Of a DNA stretch of 21,706 nucleotides, positions 7,797-14,714 are shown piece by piece. The DNA comes from CALMFQ01 sp964495595 (lineage in GTDB: Bacteria; Pseudomonadota; Gammaproteobacteria; Burkholderiales; SCOH01). The notes beneath the pieces are model-generated. The model had not been told where the DNA came from. It did no database searches and saw only the letters and a list, made by a program, of their open reading frames with translations. How positions within the stretch are numbered: position 1 is the first letter of the stretch; each line of letters opens with the position of its first letter. The stretch covers positions 1-21,706 of the forward strand of contig CAZBWH010000055.1 of assembly GCA_964495595.1 (NCBI GenBank), in the 5' to 3' direction. The position numbers and the translations under genes are program-made.

Positions 7797-8905
7797 TCCG
7801 CCGGGTATGGCAATTGTTCATACGTAACTTTGACGGCCCGCTGCTGCTGCTGGCGTTGACTCTGTTGCTGGTTAATCTGGCCGTGTTGTTCAGCGCATCG
7901 AATCAAAGCCTCGACCGCATCGTCGCCCAGCTCATCAATATGAGTGTGGCTTTTGGCGTGATGTGGCTGGCAGCCAACATTCCGCCACAGAAAATGATGG
8001 GCCTGGCGCCTCCCATTTACCTGCTGGGCGTGCTGATGCTGATCGGTGTGGCCGTGGCGGGCGACGTGGTCAATGGTGCCCGGCGCTGGCTGCATATCGG
8101 CGTAACCCGGATCCAGCCTTCCGAAATCATGAAGATTGCTTTGCCGATGATGCTGGCGTGGTATTTCCAGCGGCAGCAGGCCAGCCCGAGAATGCGGGAT
8201 TTCGCCATTGCGGCTGTTTTGATGGCGGTTCCTCTGGCGCTGATTCTCAAGCAACCCGATCTAGGAACGGCGATTCTGGTGGGTGCCGCCAGTTTCTATG
8301 TCCTGTTTCTTGCCGGACTGCACGCCGGTTTCGTCTGGGGGCTGCTGGCAGCCGGGGTCGGCGGCATATATTTCGTGACCCACTGGGATCTGTGTGTCAG
8401 CGTATTCCACGACTATCAGTGTCGCCGGGTCGCAACCATGCTCGATCCGATGGAAGACCCGCTGGGAGCCGGTTATCACACCATCCAGGGAACGATTGCC
8501 ATCGGTTCGGGCGGAGTGTTGGGCAAGGGGTGGCTCAAAGGCACCCAGACTCACCTGGATTTCATTCCGGAACGCACGACGGATTTCATTTTTGCCGTAT
8601 TCGCCGAGGAGTTCGGCCTGATCGGCAATGTGCTGCTGCTGGTGCTGTATTTGCTGGTGATCGGGCGCGGGCTGTATATCGCATCCAAGGCATCCAACAC
8701 CTTTGGTCGGTTGATGGCCGGCGCGATTGCGCTGAGTTTCTTTACCTACGCTTTTGTCAATATCGGCATGGTGTCGGGCATCCTGCCGGTAGTAGGCGTG
8801 CCGCTGCCACTGATCAGCTACGGCGGTACGGCGCTGGTCACTTTGTTGCTCGGATTCGGTATCCTGATGAGCATTCACGCTCATCGCAAACTGGTCCCCT
8901 CCTGA
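7793..8905 (+). CDS. mrdB: Rod shape-determining protein RodA (SEDS peptidoglycan glycosyltransferase)
   Basis: RodA polymerises lipid II into glycan strands and forms a complex with PBP2. The 370-residue protein is polytopic, with about ten membrane spans. SEDS-family marks: RRWLHIG (97-103) with IQPSEIMKI just after, KQPDLGTA (153-160), and the extracytoplasmic loop DFIPERTTDFIFAVFAEEFG (256-275). Asp264 there aligns by motif with the essential Asp of E. coli RodA. Near the C-terminus GVPLPLISYGGTA (335-347) is the classic SEDS signature. It has a good AGGAGA SD inside mrdA and a 4-bp overlap with it. It closes the elongasome operon. Confidence 0.98.
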   Translation: MIRRVWQLFIRNFDGPLLLLALTLLLVNLAVLFSASNQSLDRIVAQLINMSVAFGVMWLAANIPPQKMMGLAPPIYLLGVLMLIGVAVAGDVVNGARRWLHIGVTRIQPSEIMKIALPMMLAWYFQRQQASPRMRDFAIAAVLMAVPLALILKQPDLGTAILVGAASFYVLFLAGLHAGFVWGLLAAGVGGIYFVTHWDLCVSVFHDYQCRRVATMLDPMEDPLGAGYHTIQGTIAIGSGGVLGKGWLKGTQTHLDFIPERTTDFIFAVFAEEFGLIGNVLLLVLYLLVIGRGLYIASKASNTFGRLMAGAIALSFFTYAFVNIGMVSGILPVVGVPLPLISYGGTALVTLLLGFGILMSIHAHRKLVPS

Positions 8906-8919
8906 CCGGAGATACCGCT

Positions 8920-8945
8920 TCTGGCGCGCCTTCCGGCGGGCCGGA
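8920..8945 (+). terminator. Terminator-like hairpin downstream of mrdB/rodA
   Basis: TCTGGCGCGCC (8920-8930) and GGCGGGCCGGA (8935-8945) pair over 11 positions with one G-G mismatch and one G-U pair around a TTCC tetraloop, starting 15 nt after the mrdB stop. There is no U-run after it, so Rho-independent activity is uncertain. Its position at the end of the elongasome genes fits the end of a transcript. Confidence 0.45.
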
Positions 8946-9220
8946 TGGCTGCATCAGGAAATGCGAATTCATACAAATCAACATTTTAGATTTGCCCCTC
9001 TAAAACATTTGTGTTTCAATGAAATGGTCATCAACCATTCGTATTGCCTGTCAAATGCCTGGCAGCCATGTTTCGGGAGCCTGAATCAGTATTCCTTGTT
9101 GCTCTCCATCCAGCATGATTGTCCGTCGTCGACACAACGTCGACGCTGTCGGAAAGCCTGCAGCCTGCAAAGCTGTGCAGTGTTCATCCCTCAGGCAGTT
9201 GCCGGCAAACAGTGCGTCCT
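8946..9220 (+). other. AT-rich, structured region between rodA and rlpA
   Basis: This gap, with the hairpin before it, separates mrdB from rlpA by 315 bp. It contains an AT-rich inverted repeat: TTTTAGA (8984-8990) with TCTAAAA (8999-9005), enclosed by ACAAAT (8973-8978) and ATTTGT (9007-9012). Further on are two stem candidates, CGTCGAC/GTCGACG (9127-9145) and an imperfect CTGCAGC-containing stem (about 9158-9180). A weak promoter candidate is TTGCCC (8992-8997) with TTCAAT (9015-9020), 17-bp spacing. I see no convincing gene here. Confidence 0.4.
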
Positions 9221-10321
9221 ATGAGCCGTAGCCGTTTCAAAATTACCCAGCAGGGGTGTAGTGACCGAGTTTCCCTGCGAACATTGTTCCGCCAGAAATT
9301 GATGCTTGCTTCCGGCACCGCTGCCGGGCTTCTGGTTGCTGCCTGCAGCACCGCCATCAAGGCGCCGGTGGAGCCTCACAAGCCGCTGATCGCCACGGCA
9401 CCGTCTCCAGCCATCATCGAGCGGGCCGTAACAACGCCGCGTCCGGGGGCATACTACTTGGACGATGGTCCACCGGATGTGGTTCCGGTCGATCTGGCCA
9501 AGGTGCGTGACGCTACGCCACAAATCGAAGAACTGCACCGGTTTGCCAACAAGCCTTACCAGGTGATGGGCGAGAGCTATGTGCCGGTGCGTGACTACAA
9601 GCCCTACCAGGCCAGGGGTGTCGCATCGTGGTATGGCAAGAAATTTCACGGCAGGAAGACTTCTTCCGGTGAAATTTACGACATGTTCGCGATGACCGCT
9701 GCACACCCGACCCTGCCCATTCCCAGTTACGCTCGGGTGATCAACCCGGCCAACGGCAAGTCCGTGGTGGTCAAGATCAATGATCGCGGGCCGTTCCACA
9801 AAGGGCGGATCATGGATTTGTCCTATGCCGCAGCGCACCGGTTGGGATATGCCAGCAGGGGGAGTGCGACTGTAGAGGTCGAAAGCATTACGCCGGAGCA
9901 GATTGCTGAATTCAAGCGTTCCGGCAAGTGGGCTGCCCAGCAGACCGAGCCGGTACCGGCCAGCGAAGGTGTGCAGACCGCTGCTGCCATGACGCACGCC
10001 CTCAACGAAACAACACTGTCGTCAGTCGAGCCTGAGCCGGTAGCCGCTGAAAAGGGTATGCCCGATGTGGCCTCATTGCCTGTGGCTGGCGGCAAGGGGG
10101 TGTTTCTGCAAATTGGCGCGTTTCGCAACAAAGACAATGCTGAAGGCCTGAAATCACGGTTGACGTCCAGTGCCGGAGCTTTGCCGGGGGATGTCAGTGT
10201 CGTCAGTCGCGAAGGGCTGTTCCGTATTCATGTCGGGCCTTACGACAGTGAGCAGTCAGCCCGTCTGGCGGCCAGCCAGCTGCGCGGCAATTTGAGTCTG
10301 AACGCTGTGCTAGTTCGCTGA
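9221..10321 (+). CDS. rlpA: Septal ring / lytic transglycosylase lipoprotein RlpA with SPOR domain
   Basis: RlpA is an outer-membrane lipoprotein; in Pseudomonas aeruginosa it is a lytic transglycosylase that cleaves denuded glycan strands at the septum. From the ATG at 9221 the protein has 366 residues: a signal peptide with lipobox LVAAC (Cys42), a linker, the double-psi beta-barrel RlpA domain (about 131-222, ARGVASWYGKKFHG through the NDRGPF motif), a low-complexity linker, and a C-terminal SPOR domain (about 291-366). Glu151, Asp154, His162 and Asp188 have the spacing of the active-site residues I recall for the Pseudomonas enzyme. An in-frame TTG at 9119 gives a longer N-terminus that fits a signal peptide poorly. 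The ATG at 9221 lacks an SD, and later starts (TTG 9284, ATG 9302) are possible. The stop overlaps tsaC by one base. Confidence 0.92.
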   Translation: MSRSRFKITQQGCSDRVSLRTLFRQKLMLASGTAAGLLVAACSTAIKAPVEPHKPLIATAPSPAIIERAVTTPRPGAYYLDDGPPDVVPVDLAKVRDATPQIEELHRFANKPYQVMGESYVPVRDYKPYQARGVASWYGKKFHGRKTSSGEIYDMFAMTAAHPTLPIPSYARVINPANGKSVVVKINDRGPFHKGRIMDLSYAAAHRLGYASRGSATVEVESITPEQIAEFKRSGKWAAQQTEPVPASEGVQTAAAMTHALNETTLSSVEPEPVAAEKGMPDVASLPVAGGKGVFLQIGAFRNKDNAEGLKSRLTSSAGALPGDVSVVSREGLFRIHVGPYDSEQSARLAASQLRGNLSLNAVLVR

Positions 10322-10902
10322 TGGCGTTGCAGGCCAGTCGTTTGCGGTTTCCGCCGGCGCACTGGCAACGGCAGGCACGGCTTGCAGTGGCCAGCGCAGG
10401 TGTGCTGGCTTACCCCACCGAATCGTGTTTCGGTCTGGGCTGCGATCCCCGGCAGCGCCCAGCCTTGCAAAAGGTGCTCGCGCTCAAGCGGCGGCCGAAG
10501 GCCAAGGGTATGCTGCTGATCGCATCCGATCTGGCACAGATTCTACCGTTCATCCAGCCGCCTTCCGCTGACGACCTGGCCCGGTTTGCGCAGTGGTGGC
10601 CAGGCCCGTTTACACTGCTGCTGCCAGCCAGTCGCCGGGTAGTGCCGTTGTTGCGTGGGCGCCACCGCAAGATCGCTGTGCGGATTACTGATCATCCTCC
10701 GGCTGCCGGCCTGTGTCATTTTTTGGGAATGCCCTTGGTTTCGACCAGTGCCAACTTGTCCGGCCGTGTTGCGCTGAAACGTGCAGCAGACTGCCGCCGG
10801 GTGTTCGGCCGTCGGGTGCTGACTTTACCCGGCATGATTGGGCTTGCCCGCAAACCTTCCTCCATCATTGATTATCCTTCCGGCAGAATCCTGCGCGGCT
10901 GA
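10321..10902 (+). CDS. tsaC: Threonylcarbamoyl-AMP synthase (YrdC/Sua5 family)
   Basis: TsaC makes threonylcarbamoyl-AMP from threonine, bicarbonate and ATP, the first step of t6A37 modification of ANN-decoding tRNAs. At 193 residues it matches the short TsaC/YrdC form (E. coli 190) rather than the longer Sua5. Family motifs: YPTESCFGLGCD (31-42), the basic KRR (56-58) of the substrate cleft, WPGPFT (93-98), VRI with Arg121, and STSANLSG (141-148). The ATG at 10321 overlaps the rlpA stop (TGATG) and has no SD of its own, suggesting translation by re-initiation after rlpA. YciO is a less likely paralogue because the conserved KRxxxK and STSAN motifs and the length fit TsaC. Confidence 0.9.
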   Translation: MALQASRLRFPPAHWQRQARLAVASAGVLAYPTESCFGLGCDPRQRPALQKVLALKRRPKAKGMLLIASDLAQILPFIQPPSADDLARFAQWWPGPFTLLLPASRRVVPLLRGRHRKIAVRITDHPPAAGLCHFLGMPLVSTSANLSGRVALKRAADCRRVFGRRVLTLPGMIGLARKPSSIIDYPSGRILRG

Positions 10903-10913
10903 ATGGCAATCCG

Positions 10914-10963
10914 TTGACTTATATCAGGCTGATTTAGGCCGGATATTATTATTGATGTAAAAT
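10914..10963 (+). promoter_or_regulatory. Candidate promoter region of hemA-prfA
   Basis: The 89-bp gap before hemA is AT-rich against its surroundings. It holds a TTGACT hexamer (10914-10919) and two -10-like hexamers, TATTAT (10944-10949) and TAAAAT (10958-10963). None of the pairs has ideal spacing: TTGACT to TATTAT is 24 bp. A promoter here is plausible from context, but the exact elements are unsettled. hemA has no obvious SD. Confidence 0.35.
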
Positions 10964-10975
10964 CAGGCGGTTTAG
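10923..10975 (+). repeat. Imperfect direct repeat upstream of hemA
   Basis: ATCAGGCTGATTTAG (10923-10937) and ATCAGGCGGTTTAG (10962-10975) differ by one indel and one substitution, with starts 39 bp apart. They flank the -10-like hexamers and may be paired regulator sites. Chance duplication cannot be excluded. Confidence 0.4.
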
Positions 10976-10991
10976 CCCAACTCCTCTGACC

Positions 10992-12245
10992 ATGCAGTTA
11001 TTCACGCTTGGCCTCAACCACCAGACGGCGCCGGTTTCCGTGCGCGAGAAACTGGCTTTTTCGGCCGAATCGTTGCCTGCGGCGCTAGCAAGCCTGCTGG
11101 GGCAGCATGAGGTCAAGGAAGCTGCGATTGTGTCGACTTGCAATCGCACCGAAATATACTGCAATACGCCCAATCCGCAGGCAGCAACCCACTGGCTGGC
11201 CAGCTATCACCAGGTGGCCGAGGATGAGATTCGGCCCTATCTGTACCTGTTGCCCAGCGATCAGGCTGTGCGCCATGCATTCCGGGTCGCATCAGGTCTG
11301 GATTCGATGGTGCTGGGCGAGGCGCAGATTCTTGGTCAGCTCAAGGATTCGGTTCGTCAGGCACAGCATGCCGGCTCGCTGGGTATTCTGCTCAATGCCT
11401 TGTTTCAACGTACTTTTTCGGTTGCGAAGGAGGTCCGTACCCGGACCGAGATCGGCGCCAATTCGGTATCAATGGCCGCTGCAGCAGTGCGGCTTGCCGA
11501 GCGGATCTTTCCCAGTGTACGCGGTACACGGGTGTTGTTCATTGGTGCCGGCGAGATGATCGAGTTATGTGCCACGCATTTCGCCGCTCAGTGTCCAAGG
11601 TCGATCACCGTCGCCAACCGTACCCTGGAACGGGCAAGAACCCTTGCGGCGCAGTTTGGCGGACAGGCGATCACGCTGGCCGAATTGCCTGCACAGCTCG
11701 CTGCCCATGATATCGTGGTGACGTCCACGGGCAGTACGCTGCCGATTCTGGGCAAGGGCATGGTCGAGCGGGCGCTGAAGGCACGCCGCAGGCAGCCGAT
11801 TTTCATGGTTGACCTGGCTGTGCCGCGTGACGTTGAGGCCGAGGTGGCGGAGCTGGAGGATGTTTATCTGTACACGGTCGACGATCTGGCGGGTGTGGTG
11901 CAGGAGGGCCGTGACCGGCGGCAACATGCCGTGCATGAGGCGGAATCAATCATCGACGACAAGGTTGCCGAGTTCATGTCGTGGATGGAGGGGCGCGATG
12001 TGGTACCTCTGATCCGTTCGCTGCGCGATCGGGCTGAGCGGCTGCGGCGTCATGAATTGGAAAAGGCCTGCCGGGCGCTGGACCGCGGTGACGATCCGCG
12101 GCGGGTACTGGAATCGCTGGCCAGCAGCCTTACCAACAAGTTTACCCACTTGCCGACCCACGCGCTCAATCATGCTGCTGCCGACGAACGGGACGGCCTG
12201 ATCGACGCGGTCAGCCGCATCTACCAGATTCACGACCCCGATTGA
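10992..12245 (+). CDS. hemA: Glutamyl-tRNA reductase
   Basis: GluTR reduces glutamyl-tRNA(Glu) with NADPH to glutamate-1-semialdehyde, the first committed step of C5-pathway tetrapyrrole synthesis. At 417 residues it is almost the length of the E. coli enzyme. The N-terminal catalytic domain begins MQLFTLGLNHQTAPVSVREK and carries STCNRTEIY with nucleophile Cys50. The helix containing GLDSMVLGEAQILGQ (97-111) follows. The NADP-binding Rossmann segment VLFIGAGEMIEL and the C-terminal helical dimerisation domain are complete. A C5-type hemA fits proteobacteria other than alphaproteobacteria. prfA follows after 67 bp on the same strand. Confidence 0.98.
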   Translation: MQLFTLGLNHQTAPVSVREKLAFSAESLPAALASLLGQHEVKEAAIVSTCNRTEIYCNTPNPQAATHWLASYHQVAEDEIRPYLYLLPSDQAVRHAFRVASGLDSMVLGEAQILGQLKDSVRQAQHAGSLGILLNALFQRTFSVAKEVRTRTEIGANSVSMAAAAVRLAERIFPSVRGTRVLFIGAGEMIELCATHFAAQCPRSITVANRTLERARTLAAQFGGQAITLAELPAQLAAHDIVVTSTGSTLPILGKGMVERALKARRRQPIFMVDLAVPRDVEAEVAELEDVYLYTVDDLAGVVQEGRDRRQHAVHEAESIIDDKVAEFMSWMEGRDVVPLIRSLRDRAERLRRHELEKACRALDRGDDPRRVLESLASSLTNKFTHLPTHALNHAAADERDGLIDAVSRIYQIHDPD

Positions 12246-12252
12246 CCGGGGT
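12235..12252 (+). terminator. Small hairpin across the hemA stop codon
   Basis: ACCCCG (12235-12240) and CGGGGT (12247-12252) form a 6-bp stem with a 6-nt loop that contains the hemA TGA. One G-U and one C-G pair could extend it. No U-run follows. It could attenuate transcription into prfA or protect the upstream mRNA end, but termination is doubtful. Confidence 0.3.
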
Positions 12253-12312
12253 TGTCGATCATATTATTCACTTTTGTCAGCGGTCGTTGACCGCATTCCG
12301 GATAGTTGTCTG

Positions 12313-13395
12313 ATGAAACCCAGTATCGCCGCCAAGCTTGCCCAGCTCGTTGATCGCCAGGATGAGGTGAGCCGCCTGCTCGCCAGCGAGGAGGCGACCC
12401 GGGATATGGATCTGTTTCGCAGGTTGGGGCGCGAGCATGCCGAAATTACCCCCGTGGTTGAGATGTATCGGGCGTATCAGCAGTGTGAGCGTGATCTGCA
12501 GACTGCCCAGGAGCTGCTGTCCGACCCGGACATGCGCGAGCTGGCAGAGGCGGAGCTAAATGAAGGGCGCGAGCGGCTGGCACGGCTGGATCTGCAGTTG
12601 CAGACACTGATGTTGCCGCGTGACCCCAATGATGAGCGCAACCTGTTCCTGGAGGTCCGTGCCGGGACGGGCGGCGATGAGTCGGCGCTGTTTGCTGCCG
12701 ATTTGTTCCGGATGTACTCACGTTTTGCCGAGCGCAACCGCTGGCAGGTCGAGGTGTTGTCGGCGAATGAATCCGATCTGGGGGGGTACCGCGAGATCAT
12801 TGCCAGAGTGGTCGGCACGGGGGCTTATTCCAGGCTGAAGTTCGAATCGGGAGGACATCGGGTGCAACGGGTGCCTGCCACCGAAACCCAGGGGCGCATC
12901 CACACATCAGCCTGTACAGTCGCTGTCATGCCGGAGGCCGATGAGCTGGAAACGGTGGAAATCCGCAGCGAAGACATTCGGGTGGATACTTTCCGTGCAT
13001 CGGGAGCCGGCGGCCAGCACATCAACAAAACTGATTCGGCGGTCCGGATCACTCACTTGCCAACCGGGATCGTGGTCGAGTGTCAGGACGACCGTTCGCA
13101 GCACAAAAACAAATCACGGGCGATGAGTGTGCTGGCGGCCCGCATCAAGGATGCCCAGGAGCGGGAGCGTCACGCCAGGGAGGCGGCAACCCGCAAGAGC
13201 CTGGTTGGATCGGGCGATCGTTCAGAGCGGATTCGCACCTACAATTTTCCACAGGGGCGGGTAACGGACCACCGCATCAACCTGACGCTGTACAAGATTG
13301 ATCAGATCATGGATGGCGATCTGCAGGAGCTGACCCAGGCTTTACAGCAAGAGCACCAGGCCGAGTTGCTGGCGGCGCTTGGTGACGCTGGCTGA
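12313..13395 (+). CDS. prfA: Peptide chain release factor 1
   Basis: RF1 recognises UAA and UAG stop codons and triggers peptidyl-tRNA hydrolysis. From the ATG at 12313 the protein has 360 residues, as in E. coli. The stop-codon tripeptide PAT falls at 188-190 and the catalytic GGQ at 233-235, both identical to E. coli numbering, which supports this start over an in-frame TTG at 12274. The PAT tripeptide separates it from RF2, which has SPF. It follows hemA, a common proteobacterial pairing. The frequent third member, prmC (the methyltransferase that modifies the GGQ glutamine), is absent downstream, where a convergent gene lies 62 bp away. Confidence 0.98.
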   Translation: MKPSIAAKLAQLVDRQDEVSRLLASEEATRDMDLFRRLGREHAEITPVVEMYRAYQQCERDLQTAQELLSDPDMRELAEAELNEGRERLARLDLQLQTLMLPRDPNDERNLFLEVRAGTGGDESALFAADLFRMYSRFAERNRWQVEVLSANESDLGGYREIIARVVGTGAYSRLKFESGGHRVQRVPATETQGRIHTSACTVAVMPEADELETVEIRSEDIRVDTFRASGAGGQHINKTDSAVRITHLPTGIVVECQDDRSQHKNKSRAMSVLAARIKDAQERERHAREAATRKSLVGSGDRSERIRTYNFPQGRVTDHRINLTLYKIDQIMDGDLQELTQALQQEHQAELLAALGDAG

Positions 13396-13457
13396 AACGT
13401 CATCTACGGGCCTGTGTCGGCCGGCCCACATGCTTGATTCGATGCCTCGCGGCCGGA

Positions 13458-14552
13458 TCAATGGGTCGATGCCAGTTTGGCCGGCGCGTCCTTGCTGCCT
13501 TTGCCATCATCGACAAGCGGTTTGGTCTTGATGGTCAGCCAGCCGTAGTAGCTGTGCTTGATCATGTCTACCGGGCCTTTCTCGTCCAGCGAAGCTATTT
13601 CCTTGATCCAGTCAGTCACCACGCCGGTCAGGGTGTAGCTGTCTTTGGGGTCTGTGGATTTTTCGACCAGTTCAGGCGTGGTGTAGACCAGCAGGTAACG
13701 ATCCTTGCGCCACGCGCGGTCAACTTTTATTTCGCCGTAGAAATGCGACTGATGCGACCAGTCTGCGGGCTTGAAGGTGTCCAGCGCCTTGACCAGGCAG
13801 CGGGTGGGCTGCATCTTGCGGTCGAGGAAAACCAGCACCGGGTAAAACAACTTGGGATTGACCGTGCTCTTGAAAATGATCTTGTAAGGCTGGTTGTAGG
13901 CGGGCAATTCGTAAGCATGATATGGGCTGCGGCCGCTGTCGAACTCGAAGTGCGGGTCGAACGGGGAAACCTCGGTCGCCCGATCCTTGATCACTTTGGG
14001 GTAGATCTTTGGCGGTGGCGGGTTCTTGGCCAGCAGGGTATCCCACTTGGTAACCTGTGGCAGTTTTTCGCTGCATTTGACATTCGAGTCAAGCACTGGA
14101 ACCGGCGGCGGATCGCCTACCTGCGGGCCTTCGGCCAGCAGCGGTTTGTCGGGGGCCAGGCCAAATTCCAGCGGAATGCGCACGGTGCCGGCGACCGGCT
14201 TGCCGTCGCGGGTTGCCGGTTCGAATTTCCAGGCGGTGACGGTGTCGATGGCTTGTACGTCCAGACGGGGAAACCCGCTTGATTCGGCGATCTTCGCGTC
14301 TTGTAGCAGGCCGTCGCGGCTGATCAGCGCCAGCACGGTCACGCGGCCTTTTTCGCCCAGCTGGCGGGAAACGGGGGAGTACACGGGGGCCGGGTTCTTC
14401 AGGCTGGGGCCTTCGAAACGCGGCGGGGTTTCCTTGGGCTGTTCCGCTACAATAGGCCCTTGAGCAGCGGGGCTGGCTGGCTGCTCGGCCAGTGAGGGGG
14501 CTGCACTCAGCGTTGCCAGCAACAGCCAGGGAAGGGTTTTGTGTGTAAACAT
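13458..14552 (-). CDS. Secreted two-domain protein: TonB C-terminal-like domain plus MalM-like domain
   Basis: A 364-residue protein with a cleavable signal peptide (1-22, hydrophobic core WLLLATL, Ala-rich end SAAPSLA). After a Pro/Ala-rich linker, residues 52-130 fit the TonB C-terminal domain: PVYSPVSRQLGEKGRV, then SSGFPRLDVQAIDTV and AWKFEPATRDGKPV. There is no TonB-type uncleaved anchor or long Pro-Lys spacer, so it is probably periplasmic and not a normal ExbBD-driven transducer. A second Pro-rich linker leads to residues about 195-345. This part resembles the maltose-operon periplasmic protein MalM: an AYELPAY segment, a LDRKMQPTR strand, and RYLLVYTTPELVEKST. Cys160 and Cys252 could form a disulfide. 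The start ATG at 14552 has a GGTGG element upstream. The TonB_C call is fairly firm; the MalM likeness is recognition from memory. No maltose genes are nearby. Confidence 0.75.
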   Translation of the reverse strand: MFTHKTLPWLLLATLSAAPSLAEQPASPAAQGPIVAEQPKETPPRFEGPSLKNPAPVYSPVSRQLGEKGRVTVLALISRDGLLQDAKIAESSGFPRLDVQAIDTVTAWKFEPATRDGKPVAGTVRIPLEFGLAPDKPLLAEGPQVGDPPPVPVLDSNVKCSEKLPQVTKWDTLLAKNPPPPKIYPKVIKDRATEVSPFDPHFEFDSGRSPYHAYELPAYNQPYKIIFKSTVNPKLFYPVLVFLDRKMQPTRCLVKALDTFKPADWSHQSHFYGEIKVDRAWRKDRYLLVYTTPELVEKSTDPKDSYTLTGVVTDWIKEIASLDEKGPVDMIKHSYYGWLTIKTKPLVDDGKGSKDAPAKLASTH

Positions 14553-14714
14553 GCTCTAACCACCAAATATGCTGGGTAAATATCGCCAGTCAATTCAAAT
14601 CATTAGCGACCATTGTAATAGAATAATCGCTCTAGCGGGAAATTCATAGCGTTTGAGTGGGCTTTTTGCCGCCGGTTCCCTTCTGCTGCGTGATCGTTAA
14701 GGATAGCGAGATCA

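Noticed and set aside
9119..9220. N-terminal extension of rlpA from a TTG
   Set aside because: It would place about 60 polar residues ahead of the signal-peptide core; the segment looks like structured leader instead.
12274..12312. N-terminal extension of prfA from a TTG
   Set aside because: The ATG at 12313 gives PAT at 188-190 and GGQ at 233-235, matching E. coli numbering, and a 360-residue protein.
13408..13427. GGGCC/GGCCC inverted repeat between prfA and the convergent gene as terminator
   Set aside because: Only a 5-bp stem with a 10-nt loop and no U-run; in GC-rich DNA this occurs readily by chance.
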